Shown one piece after another: positions 50,525-62,117 of a stretch of 64,000 nucleotides of DNA. The stretch covers positions 313,306,206-313,370,205 of the forward strand of contig OY728119.1 of NCBI GenBank assembly GCA_963277665.1, in the 5' to 3' direction. Under the pieces are notes generated by a model. That model saw only the letters and a program-made list of their open reading frames with translations, was not told the origin of the DNA and did not search any database. This DNA is from Viscum album. Taxonomy: Eukaryota > Streptophyta > Magnoliopsida > Santalales > Viscaceae. The translations under genes and the position numbers were made by a program. Every line of letters starts with the position of its first letter. The first letter of the stretch is position 1.

Positions 50525-53500
50525 ATTAACACCCTGAGATTTTCTGAGAAATGTTCTTTTAAATTCCTTTGATGTTTTGTTTTGTATGCTACACCAAGAT
50601 TAGATTGCACTATCCGCAATACCATATTAGCTTGTAGTATATGAAAACTCTATTCTTGGCTTGTGTTGCACACAATTTCAATTTCTTTAATTCAATAAAA
50701 TTCATTTTACACAACACCAAGTATAGATTTTGATCAATGTATAACTGAACTATATTTTGATTATGTTATTCACAACACCAAAGGAATCTTTCCCAACCCA
50801 CAACCCTAACATGGCTTGCATTACACGCAAGTGCGACCTTCCTCGATAGTGTGTGTTGTACGCAATACCGAGTTTCACTAAATGAGAAATTATTAAAATA
50901 TTTTTATGAACTAGACATTGTGAATAGTACTAAATACATTTTGAATTTTATAAAATTATCATTCATCTTACACATTTTCTAAATCATGGTATGAGAACAG
51001 AATAAATGTTTCGTGTAAAATAATTATTTTTAAAAAAATGTTGTTTTGGCGCTTATTGATGGCGCTAAAATTTTAAATAATTTTTAACAAGTTTATAAGT
51101 TCAATTTTAAAAAATAAACTTCCTATTGTGAATCAGGATATAAAAACTTGCATTGGATATAGTTTTGATATTTTTCTGATAACGTTTATATTTTCATGAA
51201 TAGTAAAAATATGCAAAATTTTAATTAAATACACCTTTTTTCATTAAGATAATATATATGGGAAAATTATAATATTGAATGATTTTAAAGTATAAATAGA
51301 ATATATTTTTACCAATTAATATAATGTATGTCCTTATCATTAATTTTACATTGAATTCATGGGTAAAAACATTTCAATCGTTTGCAACGTTTTAAATAAA
51401 AACCCATTTTTTTAATAACATGATTAATCTTAAATTAATTACTGCAACATACGAGTCTTGAATTTGGAAAAATGGTTTCCATATTTGGAATCATTAGGTC
51501 TAAATTATTTTAATAGGGTACTTTTTATTTTGGGGCATTGTGAATAGTAACTACGGTAAATTTTATTTACCATAGTTAAAGGTTAATTAGGAAAGTAAGG
51601 GTAACAATAATATTATAAAATTACCCTAACACCAGACAAAATTCTACTGGATGAAGCAAAGTAGACCCATATAACATAAGGGTCCAAATAGATTCATTTC
51701 ATGGACTTTTGACCATGAAAAGGATATAATTATTATTAAAATCAAAGAAAGTGACAACATGTCACTCTCTTATATCTTATAAGGGTAATAATTTTATTTT
51801 AATGATAATATTCATAAAACATCAAATATAAATTGTTTTTAGAAAGAGAATGAAATTATCTACATCATGATAATTTATTTATAATTTTTAGGGATTAAAT
51901 AATTATGATTAATGATGACACAATAGTGATGTAGAAATTATTTTACTGATTGAAATATCATATAAGTTGTTTTAGAAATATTAAAATAAAAATTATATGA
52001 ACTATTTAATGTGATCCACGAATTTTACAGACACATATGACATTTTATTAATATATTACATATTTTGGTTCGAATATATTCTATGTGTTGATTTTATTTA
52101 AATGAAAATAAATGAATAGTGTCAAAATTGACACTATTGTCATTTTATAAATATAACATATTATAAAATTGTTTAAAAATCACAAAAATATTTAAAAATT
52201 ATAAATTTATATTTATATTTTCTACAATGTCATAATCTATCAAATTATGGACAATTCAAAACACATAAGTAATTATTTATTAAAATTTAAAATTTAGAAT
52301 ATTATTATAAGAAAAAAATTAAATGGATTGGATAAGTATATAAATCAAGTTGATAAAGATTAAAATAAATTCAGAACATGTCTAAATTTTATTGGTTGAT
52401 GGGATTAAAACCCTATCTCATCTCATCTTATAATTGATTCATTTTTGGAGGTTTTTAAGTTGGTTTGGAATTTATTATAAATTAATATTTTTGAGGTTCC
52501 CCAAAGTTCCCCTCTCCTCCCTAATAAAAGGGCTCCTCCTACCTCTCCACTTCACAACATATTGAGCCATCAGTCTCGAAAAAACTCTATCATTTTCTCT
52601 TCTACACTTCCCTAGAAACATACTAGAGGTTATGGTCTTCTTCAAAGACCATATTTAGTGCCTTAAAAGGAGGGTAAGAAGAGGCGCTTCGAATATGAGG
52701 TAATATCCTTTACCGATTCTTTAAAATTTATTTCTTCTTCTACTTCCTATTATTTATTTATTTCATATAATTTAATAACATCAGTATCACTCATATATGG
52801 CTATGTTATTATAAATATGAAACAACCCTATTTCACCTTTTATCCATCCTACGAAAAGAAAAATCACCGCGCATGCATACGTACGACTTACCGTCTCCAT
52901 GTCGTTCTATAATCTGTTTTCCAACACCACCTTACTTGGATGGGTATAATGGTGAAAAAAGAAAATATATATGATTATTATAACATGATACTAATGATGA
53001 GATATTATATCATCCTCTCCAATTCCATTCAATTATTATGGGAACAATATCATCCCTCGTGCTTACGTACGGATTACCATCTCCACGATGCGATGAGATT
53101 AATTCTCCATGTTAATAATTCAAGAATAATTATAATGTATATATAATGAATAATAATAAAATATATTACATAATAATTCTACTGGATATATATTTTTATG
53201 TCATCTACTTACTTCCATTCAATTCAAAAAATAAATGATAACAACGCTCATGCATACGTATGGCCTACCATCTCAATGAATGGTGTATTTAATTTAATTT
53301 ATATATCTATTATACATATATATACTGAATATATATGATATATAAATCATGTTTTACATTCTATATGTAAGTAAATCATGATATAAGTAATAATAATATC
53401 CATAACAACAAGTCCAAACACATACGATAAATGATATGATTATTACCCAAAACGTTGTTTTAACATGAAATTGACAAATTAACAGGTACTATAAATACCT

Positions 53501-54925
53501 AAGTGAATCATATATGATATAATAAATATTATTATGGTTTTATTACATGTTAATAATATTTTTAAACCCACTATACGGGATTTTCGAACACACATGGAAG
53601 AAATTGGACCTATGGTAAGGGATAATTATTCCAATCTAATTCTTATTCAGGATTGTTTATTTGTAAGTATTTACACAGGTTATAGTTATCATCCATGTCC
53701 ATGATTTATAAAAAGGTTTTCATAAAAGGTTTTCTACTCTTTCATGTATTTTTAAAGTCATTTTTACCCTTTTTTGACTTTTACCACATGGTATGGAAGG
53801 AATCTTTATTTTGTTTACCATACGACGTACTTTTTTGACATTTCTGGAAAAAGTACGAAGAGAATGTTTTTTTAACTTATACGACATGAATGGATTTCTT
53901 TACAATTTCATAACGCCTTATTTTCATGAAGCTTCCTCTATATGATTTCCTGATTATATTCCAAAAAATCATTTTCTTTTAAAATTTCATGGCATTATGG
54001 GAAACAAAAATGATTTTGTAGAAGAAAAGAAATTTTCCTCAAGAATTCATTTCAAGTGTTTTATTAGAACTATTTCCCATCTAAGATGGCATTATTTAAT
54101 ATGTTTATGATTCAAGTATAATTTCCCTATTATTTACATGGTTTGATTTTTCTTATGTTGAAATGATATCCATTTGTTTTATATGGATTATGTTATGATG
54201 GGATGATGTTTATGAAACCCATATTATTATTTGGGTTATGATGAAGGGTTCATGTTTATTTTGTGGCACACAAAAGAATGATTTCATTAAGAGATTATTG
54301 GTACCTATATCTCCCACTAATGCATTGGGTAATGGTTTATATATCATGATATAGAAATGGCTGGAATGGAATGTGAATCCGGTTCAGTAATACAAGGCTG
54401 GAACGTCATGTAAACCCGGTCCAGTAATGGACTTTGTCCACTATGATGGTCTTGGCAGCAATGCCTTTGCTATTATGGAAATCATAACATGTGCTTAATG
54501 GTTTTCCAAAATACATGTTATATTAACATTCTAGTTTATCATGATTGATGTTCCTTTATGATCTATGCATTATGTACTTCCATGATTTATGTAATTACTC
54601 ATGATTTGGATGTTTTATGTTCCTGTTTTTATGTTCAAATGTTTATGGATTGTTTAATGTTCTCCATGTTTACCCTTACTGACCATTTGAGCTCACCCTT
54701 TTTATTTTTTATTTTACCAAGAATATAAATAAAGGTTTTAGGTAAGAAAAAAGGGAATAATTTAATGGGAGATGTTGAAGATCTTTCACCATGATTAGAA
54801 GATTTTGTTCCGAGTTTCCAAAGACACTAAACTAATACGGTCTTTGGGCGTTTGTTTTTGTTATGTGTTATGTATTATGTAGAAGTAATATATTTTCCAT
54901 GTACATCATGCTTTGGGTCTCTACA
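50525..54925 (+). repeat. 3' LTR of element D (about 4.4 kb)
   Basis: It is collinear with 43,341-47,738 over the full length and differs by scattered point changes and short indels; the ends chosen here differ in length by only 3 bp. It keeps the inverted repeat at 52,115-52,138, the TATA-like box TAATAAAAGGG at 52,522, the three motifs at 52,868-53,274, the exon-like block at 53,579-53,614 and the end GCTTTGGGTCTCTACA at 54,910-54,925. The short open frame at 52,940-53,146 is LTR sequence and not a gene. Confidence 0.9.
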
Positions 54926-55925
54926 TGAATAGAATCCTATTAACCAAAATTAGAAATAAAATAGTCTCATTGATTTATTTCCATGATTCCAATGCATTGT
55001 TGGGGAATACCCACAAAAACATGTAATGAAATTCTATATTGTGTGTTCAATATTAAAATATAAAACTATATGTGAGGAACTTAATAAAAATAAAAATTTT
55101 CCATTCTACTTGTAAGAAATAAAAGTATTAATTCGAATATATGAATACCCTAATTATAATATGGGAGTACGTGGATCACATTTTTCTTGAAAATATTTTC
55201 CAAACTCCATTACTGCAAATATTTGAAAATAAATATACAGAATATGATATTCAAATTGGGAAACACAAGATGAATATTTAGAATATTTTAAAATACTTCG
55301 TACAATATTTCCACACCACTAAATAAGAAAATAAGATTTAATATAATATTTTTATGAATGACTTATTTCTATTTATTATAGTATGTTTAATGATTGTACA
55401 TGAAGGGCCCTAGAGGATAATACTCTTACAACTTAGAGGACCCTCATTAGGTGTAAAAGACTATAGTTTTTTTAGTTTCTTCATATACTCATCATTGGAG
55501 TCTATAGAGATGATATTTATAATATTTAGAAGAAGGCAGACTCAAATTTTGGTTCGGTATGTATTATAATAAAAAACTTACTCTTTCCCAAGTGAAATAA
55601 CAACATCATCCTCTTATTTAATAATATATATTTGCAACCAACACCCACTATTCTCACAAATTATTTCATTTAAGAGACCATTTAATTATTTTAAATCAAT
55701 ATTCCTAGAGCGCCCATAAATCCATCCTTTCATGATAAACTAATACTAAACATCGGACTCTATATAAAATTATAACAAAGAGTATTCGAAGGGGGTAATC
55801 CACCCAAACACAAGAGTTATAGGACTAAAATTTCAGAGAATTTATCCTCCACCACAACCCTAATTCACAACCACCACAAACCTATTTTTAATAACTCCCA
55901 CTGAAACATGAGTTTATCCTTGAGG
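54926..55925 (-). repeat. Possible LTR end of an unidentified minus-strand retrotransposon
   Basis: On the minus strand GTCCTCAAGG followed by ATAAACTCATGTTTCAGTGG and GAG lies at 55,890-55,927 and leads into TTATTAAAAATAGG. A short open end with a purine-rich AGTGGGAG directly before a TGTTA-like start resembles the pol-end, polypurine tract and LTR junction of some gypsy elements. A TATA-like TTTATATAGAG follows on the minus strand near 55,760. No pol remnant was found to the right, so this is weak. Confidence 0.3.
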
Positions 55926-56499
55926 ACATGGTGACAAAAATTTCATTGTAGAACCTCTAACTAAAAAAGGCAAAAAAATAAAAAATTCAAGACAAAATGA
56001 ATCAAGTTGGGAAATAAGAAAACAAAACAAGTGAGTGATATAATAATTGTTCTATAAAACTACCTCCACAACATATTTTCAATCCCAATGAAAACGATTA
56101 TGTATGTGTTATTGTACTTTATAGTATTAAAGAGCATTATACATCTAATGATTATACACAATATGTGTTTCCTCATCGTGGTGTGACTCCTTTTTATCAA
56201 TAAATAATGAAAATTAAAAATCATATGTTTTATAATGAATCATTGTTATGTTAATAATATATCTTAGGCCTTTTCCGTTCCTTTATGTTTTGAAAATCAA
56301 AAATAATTTTTCCCTCAAAATATATTTTCTTTGTCTAAAGAAATTTATTTTCATAAACCATAACATGTTCTTATATATTATTCCTAATGTTCCTTATCTA
56401 TGATTTTCATTTCTAAGAATTAATTTCCATAAGAATTATAGGATCCTTATCATAACCACAGACCCTTACAGTTCTTATACAATGAGCCTCACTATTTTT
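55926..56499. other. Unassigned AT-rich stretch
   Basis: No motif was recognised. It separates the minus-strand LTR-like end from the minisatellite. Confidence 0.3.
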
Positions 56500-56940
56500 A
56501 GATTATGATTCCATATAATTTCAGGCTTCATTTGATTCTAAATTTTGACTATGAGTTTCACAATAATCAGACTCTGAATTCTCAGAAATTATTACTATGT
56601 ATTTTCAGAAATTATGAATCCAAATTCTGTGAAATTATGACTTTGAATTCATAGAAATTTGGACTCATAATTACACTATATTCTAACTCTGAATTCCCAT
56701 AAATTCAAACTCCAATGCCTCAGAAATTCAGACTCCAAATTCTAAAAATTTATAACTCTAAATTTTCAGAAACTCTGACTCTAAATTCTCAAAGATTCTA
56801 ACTCCATTTCCTCATAAAATAAAACTCTATTTACTCATAAATTTATAATCTGTTTCCTCATAAAATCAGACTCCATTTCAATCTAAATTAAGACTCTATT
56901 TGTATACATTTTCAGACTCTGTTTCTCAAAATGTTTGAAA
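56500..56940 (+). repeat. Minisatellite with a period of about 23 bp
   Basis: Imperfect units of the form GACTCTGAATTCTCAGAAATT recur about 18-19 times. Unit starts (GACT or AACT) can be read near 56,546, 56,569, 56,638, 56,662, 56,685, 56,708, 56,730, 56,753, 56,777, 56,799, 56,822, 56,869, 56,891 and 56,914, that is every 22-24 bp. Later units drift to a CATTTCCTCATAAA form, so the array has two subtypes. It lies upstream of a TATA box, in what may be the LTR of the copia element. Confidence 0.8.
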
Positions 56941-58181
56941 TCCAATTATCCATACTTGTTAGTGGTACATATTTTCATTAAGATATTGTTCTAACATTAT
57001 TATATCCAAGTTTACTAAAGTATCTTAAACATAATAATGTTTTCTTACAAGAAATTATGTTATAAAAGTTGTTTCTCACTAACCATTGGCTGAGTGACAT
57101 GTGTACATGTCCCCCCCTGATATTTAATGAAAAATATGACCATTGGAGGATGAGATGACCATTGGGATTTTACCTATAAATACCCCCAGACACTTGAAGA
57201 TTTCATTACATACATTGAGATACGATGACACAACACACATAAAAAGATTAGAAAATGTGATGTTGAGAAGTGATTTTGAAAGAGAGAGACACTCATGCAT
57301 TGTATGATCTATGAACATCTTGTTTAGTCGTTAACAACTTCTCCAGCCTCGGGAGACACCTATTATTGCTATGTAAAATCGAGGGACTCATAGGATTTGA
57401 AGATAGAATTTCAGACCACCTTAATGATTATAGACTTTCAGTGATAGAAAGATAGATTTTCCGACTAACTTAATGATCTAGGGCTTGCAGGGATAGCGAG
57501 AAAAACTCCAATACTCTTATATTGGGTTTAACTTTGTGTGGGTAAGACATAATTTATTTAATGTATAAATCATGGGAGATTTATCCAATGTTTTTGTATA
57601 CCATTATATTTGGGTTAAAATATTTTATACTTGTTTACATGTTTTTTACATGTTTTATTTTCACAAAAATTTTATTAAAGAAATAAATTATAACATTCTT
57701 ATACTTTTTTATACTTGTATACTATGATAAATAAAATTCTATATGTTTTAAGGTAGAATCTTTTCTTATGTAAACTTTTTTTAAATTTAATTTTAGGATC
57801 CATATTTTTAGATCCTCAGAAAGATTTTTTCTTATTTTAGAACCAAAAAAGGGTTTTTTTAATCCATCTCCTTTAACATTGTTTAACATAGATTATCTTA
57901 AAGATAAATACGAAAGTTTTTATTAACAATTCAATTCAACCCATCATGTATTTGAGAATCAAAATCTATATTTAGATCCTACAATTTTTTTCAAACGTGG
58001 TCCCTAAAATACTTATACGTGTATATAAGTTTTCATACTCTATGTTTTCTTGATCAATGTTTTCTTGGTTAAATTGTCTTGCTTAATTTTACTTGTTCAC
58101 GTATTTCTTAATAATTATCCTTATAATGAATTATGTTACTAATACTATTTTTGTAAAACATACCTTATATTTTCTTTTATA
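56941..58181 (+). repeat. Probable 5' LTR and leader of a Ty1/copia element
   Basis: A clear TATA box, CCTATAAATACCCCC, lies at 57,172-57,186, followed by a CA-rich and purine-rich leader and then by the copia gag at 58,182. Distance and order suit a copia 5' LTR plus untranslated leader. I could not place the LTR end or a primer site, and there is no second copy in the window, so the LTR limits are open. The minus-strand open frame at 57,124-57,318 lies in this leader and has no motif. Confidence 0.5.
57172..57186 (+). promoter_or_regulatory. TATA box before the copia gag
   Basis: CCTATAAATACCCCC is a strong TATA consensus followed by a C-rich patch. About 30 bp downstream the sequence becomes CA-rich (CACAACACACA near 57,230), which would suit a transcription start. 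It probably belongs to the copia LTR. Confidence 0.5.
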
Positions 58182-58681
58182 ATGGAAGGAATTAAAATTG
58201 GTTCTATAGAAAATATAAATCATACCAGAAAACCATGTTTTGATGGAAATGACTATGAGTACAGGATAGATAGGATGAAGAATTTTGTTATTAATACTAT
58301 TGTGGAAAACATTGTTATGCTTTCTGGAGACTACAAGATTCCAGACTAAGAAATCAAAACATTAAAAAATCAGGAAAATTGATAATATAAACTAAACTGT
58401 AAGATATTCAATACACTTTTATGTTACATGACGAGGAATATGTGTCGTCAAATATCATATTATGAAGATAACAATTGAATTTGGAAGAAACATGAAGTTA
58501 CACACATGGGAAAATCATAATGTCGTAGAAACAATAAGAGATATGTTAACAGATGAATATCATGGATTTATATTTATTTAGAGAGAACCATTTTCAATGT
58601 ATCATCTTGTTATTTCTTCAGGTACTTTTGATGTCTCTAAGTGCCTCTGTTTTGGAGTAGTGACATGGGAGTGCATTTTGG
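58182..58681 (+). pseudogene. Ty1/copia gag, N-terminal fragment, cut by element E
   Basis: The gene starts at ATG 58,182 and reads in one frame: MEGIKIGSIENINH, then PCFDGNDYEYRIDRMKNFV near 58,230-58,287, then NCKIFNTLLCYMTRNM and IWKKHEVTHMG near 58,395-58,510. The order FDG.(N/D)Y....R(M)K.F at the start and an IW..(H/L)E.TH.G segment about 90 residues later is that of copia gag proteins. In-frame stops begin at 58,347. Similarity fades near 58,620-58,680, where the LTR of element E begins, so the 3' part was separated by that insertion. The rest of the copia element would lie beyond element E, outside the window. Confidence 0.75.
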
Positions 58682-60740
58682 TGAAATTTTAAGTAAAACA
58701 AAACGACAATGGATTGTGTACAGTTAGCGCACGGTTTGATAAACTGTGCGATCAAACTAGGCCAACCTAGCAGCACTAGACAGTGGGGTATGCACGGTTT
58801 GGTAAACCGTGAGACTAAACCATGTGGACCAGCAACCCTAGATAGTGAGATCCGCACGGTGTACGCACTGTTCGACAAACCGTGTGGACAAACCGTGCGG
58901 TCACTTAAAATTAGATCCTTAAATTATGGATCTCGGTCATTTTGCCTCTAAATGCTTTGTTTTTCCTCATAAGTGGCACTAACACGGGTTTTGTCTTCTC
59001 CTTGGGTCATTGAACGTTCTCCCTTGGTTCCGGAGGCAATCCAAAGGCTCCTCTTGGTGAATCGAAGAGGGATTTTCAAGGTATGTGATCGTTCTTCTTC
59101 TTTCTTGGTCAGTATCTTAGATCTACTAAGATCTAATTCCCCTTTCCCCTTTATTTCTTATATCTACGCCCATTATGGGTAGATAGAAGTGTGTAAATGC
59201 CAAAATTATGAGTTTTGGTCTTGGTATTTCTAGGGGAAAAGATCAATGACGGGATTTTTGAGAATCAACTGGGATTCTTGAGTGTTCTTCAGCAATTGTG
59301 GTTTTGGTCAAAACCTTCGAGGTAGGTGGTTCCGTCCCGACTTGCTGAATTGATTATCTTTATTTATTGACTTATTTAGATTGTTGGTTTTAATTCAATT
59401 CCATTGAATTGAGATATTTGAATTGGTTTTGGCATGAGAATTTGGAAAACCCCCAATTCCTTTGAATTGGGGTGTATGTGTGTTTATGGAAATTGGATTA
59501 TTTAAACTGTGGAATTTAAGTTACGTATTTGATAGAAATGTTTTCAATTGAATTGTTTATTTCAATTGTGGAAATAAATTGTGAAATTAGGGAATTGGTT
59601 TTGAATGGATTTCAAACTGCTGAAAATGGATTAAAATGTTTCGATAGAAACCCATTAGTTTTATCTTGCGAAAAAGGCAGGTTTTTGAATAAGACCTATT
59701 GTGGTTTTAATTGGAATTGAATTTGAATTTTGAAATGGAAAATTGGATTGATCGTATTTTAATTATTCATAAAATAGTTCCCCCATCATGTAAGAGCACA
59801 TGCAATCCTTATATAGTTAGTGAGTTATTTGGATACACTCTACGATACGAAAACGTTCAAAAACATACTTGCGGTGGTTCACATCCCCGATGGGTTGGTG
59901 GCGAGCCTCCTTTGGCCAGGGTCATTGGGACGTGTGTATACACATTTATTTGAGTTCACATAGAGAGTACAAAATACCATAACTGATTAACACTATCATA
60001 CCTTTGGTCAGATTACCATGTTGCTCGTCTAAATATTTATATGTGATGTATAAATGTTTTCCAATTCTTTTGAACTGCTTTACATGCCTGATAATTTTAC
60101 ATAAAATATTTTATGTAACTATTTTTATTTAAGCCATTGTCTTAAAATTATTTCATCATTGTAAAACCTTGCTTTAGGAACTTTCCTTTACTTGAAAATG
60201 TATAACATGATTTGTTAATATATTCTTTCCTATTTCCAAACCTGTTAACTTTAAAATTTAAAGTTTTTCTTTGGATAATCTTTATTTGGAATCTATTATG
60301 GAATCTCTGGTGGTATCCAACTGGGCTTAGGCTCACACCGTAATTTTTCCTTCGGGTGTTTGTAGACCTCCTTCTTACAGGTTCATGCAAGGGGAAAGGA
60401 TCACATGGAGGTGGATCTAGCTATTGAGTTTTCAACATGGTGAGTTGTGTCCATGGGGAATTTTGGGTGGTTTTCCTATTTTATGTACTTGGGTTGTAGT
60501 ACTTTGGACTTTCTGTGCCTCTTTGTTTTCTGGTACAATGATCCCAGTGGAGTTTCTTTGTTATGTATACTGTTTGTTTCAATCTTTCTTCTGCGTCCTT
60601 GTGGAAAATTCATTCCAACTTGTATGTTTTATGATGCCAGGTGCTAGTCGTCGACCTGTGGGGATCAGGAACACCCTTCGGGCTATGTTAGGGCCGGCTC
60701 GGTTATCGGGTTACTAGGGTACCCGGGCTGGTTCGTGACA
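58682..60740 (+). repeat. 5' LTR of element E
   Basis: The right end is sharp: TTCGTGACA followed by AATTGGTATCAGAG. The left end is set at TGAAATTTT by comparison with the start of the A LTR; only one LTR is in the window, so it is approximate. The first 220 bp hold palindromic CACGGTTTG repeats. Donor-like sites CAAG|GTATGTGATC (59,081) and CGAG|GTAGG (59,322) and an acceptor-like CCTTCTTACAG (ends 60,380) suggest a spliced leader. Open frames at 58,618-58,951, 58,973-59,182 and 59,529-60,717 lie in the LTR and are not called as genes. Confidence 0.8.
58728..58900. repeat. Palindromic CGCACGGTTTG repeats in the E LTR
   Basis: Inverted pairs: CGCACGGTTT/AAACTGTGCG at 58,728-58,750 with a 3-base centre and one mismatch; CACGGTTT/AAACCGTG at 58,793-58,811, perfect, 3-base centre; and a compound set at 58,853-58,900 with CGCACGGT, CGCACTGTT, ACAAACCGTG and ACAAACCGTGCGG. 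They stand out by their CpG content. They could bind a factor that drives the LTR or form RNA hairpins. Confidence 0.8.
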
Positions 60741-60743
60741 AAT

Positions 60744-60754
60744 TGGTATCAGAG
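60744..60754 (+). other. Primer binding site of element E
   Basis: TGGTATCAGAG lies three bases after the LTR end CA. It is complementary to the initiator methionine tRNA 3' end. Confidence 0.9.
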
Positions 60755-61041
60755 GGAGGTTTTTTGAACATATTGCCTTGATGACAGTATGCATTTGAGG
60801 TTCCTTGTCAGGACTTAAGAGGGAGTTGTGATTGAGTTCCTGGCTAGCTCTCACCGCAATGAACCTTAAGTCACTAGGGGTAGTTAATGAAATATGACTT
60901 GTTGATTACTTATAGTATTTTCCCTATTTTTATTTGGATAGAGTGGAATCCAAATCTTTTTTATTCCTTATTTTAAGAGTAGTTTTCCTTATTACCCGGT
61001 TGGTGTCTTAATCTCTATCTTTTCTAGTATTGTGTATCATC

Positions 61042-62117
61042 ATGCCTCCGAAAATATGTGAGAATAACATCCAAAAAGAGGTTTCTACTGATCCTCTGCA
61101 AGCGTAACATATTGTGGATCAGAGTATGGTTGAGGTGATCATTCGCACTATCCATGCTCTAGGACAAGCACAACCTCCAGTCCCTGTTCAGATTCTAGCT
61201 TTAGGTCCTCAAAGTGATTTTCTTCAAAGTCATTCTCAAGAGTTCCTATGCCAGAATCCCCCATTTTCAAAGGCTCCACTGACCCTAAACATGCTAAGGA
61301 ATGGTTGAGTAAGATTGAATGTCTGTTTGGGTTCTTGGAGACACCAGAAGTGATCAAGGTGAAGTGTTCCACCTTCGTGCTAGAGGGACCAAGCAGAAGA
61401 TGGTGGGAGACGATGGTGACAGTAGGGTAAAATGAGGGTTTGGAGTGGAAATACTTTAGGTTTCTCTTCACTGATCAGTTCTATCCAGAATAAATGGTGC
61501 TGGCCAAGGCTGTGGAGTTTTTTAATCTTGATCAGGCAAACAAAACCTTGACTGAGTACTCAAATCGCTTTGCTGAATTGGTACAGTTTTCTCTTGAAAC
61601 TGTATCTAATGAGAGGATGAAGGCTCGATGATTTGAGTTGGGGCTTCAATTAGATATTCGTTCTCAAGTTTTCTTATTTATGTTTCCCAATTATGCCAAT
61701 GTGTTGGATAGGGCGATAATGGTTGAGATGGGCCGGGAATGAATGTCCGGGTTGAAGGGAGTGTCTTTTCCTTCTTGTGACAGTGTTGGTCCCATTAAAG
61801 GGAAATGGAAGCGCGACGTCTCATATGGTATTTCTCAACATTAGAGTCATTCTAGACCTCCGGTAGCACCAAGAGGGGATTCTTTGACTTGCTATCGATG
61901 TGTAAAGTCGGGTCATTTTAAGAGGGTTTGCACTGAGGCACCCAAGAACTGTAGCTCATTCAGATGTTTGGGACACTTATAGAGATTCTGACATCACTTC
62001 TCTACTCCACATAGTGGAAAAGGATCATCAGCACCTCCAGAATACTCGGGGAAATCAAATGCTTCACATTCTAAAAGGTTCCAACCACAGGCATCAGGAA
62101 AGAAGCTTCTTCACGCT
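61042..62117 (+). pseudogene. gag of element E with one intact zinc knuckle
   Basis: Gag begins at ATG 61,042 (MPPKICENN), about 290 bp after the primer site. A stop lies at 61,105. Near 61,240 the frame shifts, and from 61,248 a second frame continues into protease and RT. The capsid-type core reads SPIFKGSTDPKHAKEWLSKI near 61,254 and GPSRRWWE near 61,386, then FNLDQANKTLTEYSNRFAEL near 61,524. In-frame stops in this frame are at 61,428, 61,491, 61,629, 61,740, 61,842, 61,980 and 61,989. A CCHC knuckle CYRCVKSGHFKRVC lies at 61,893-61,934; a following cysteine-rich segment, FRCLGH near 61,962, is disrupted by the last two stops. Gag and pol share one frame after the shift, as in many plant gypsy elements. 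The product would form the particle. Confidence 0.9.

Larger units (their letters stand above)
43341..54925 (+). mobile_element. Element D: giant-LTR Ty3/gypsy retrotransposon with gag but no recognisable pol
   Basis: Two direct repeats of 4,398 and 4,401 bp by the ends chosen here (43,341-47,738 and 50,525-54,925) flank a 2,786-bp interior. The interior has a primer site at 47,741-47,751, gag at 48,004-49,058, a SINE-like insertion at 49,741-49,860 and a polypurine tract before the 3' LTR. The flanking pentamers TTAAT (43,336-43,340) and TGAAT (54,926-54,930) could be a target duplication with one change. RT, RNase H and integrase motifs are absent from the 1.4 kb after gag. This is the layout described for non-autonomous gag-bearing LTR elements (TR-GAG type), but with unusually long LTRs. 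A decayed element that lost pol by deletion is the alternative. Confidence 0.85.

Noticed and set aside
56500..56940. Regular spacing considered as a CRISPR-like array
   Set aside because: Units are imperfect and adjoin without unique spacers; this is a eukaryotic minisatellite.
58618..58951. Overlapping open frames on both strands rich in repeated CACGGTTTG-derived codons
   Set aside because: They are produced by the palindromic LTR repeats and have no protein motif.
61148..61471. Minus-strand open frame of 107 codons
   Set aside because: Shadow of the gag of element E.
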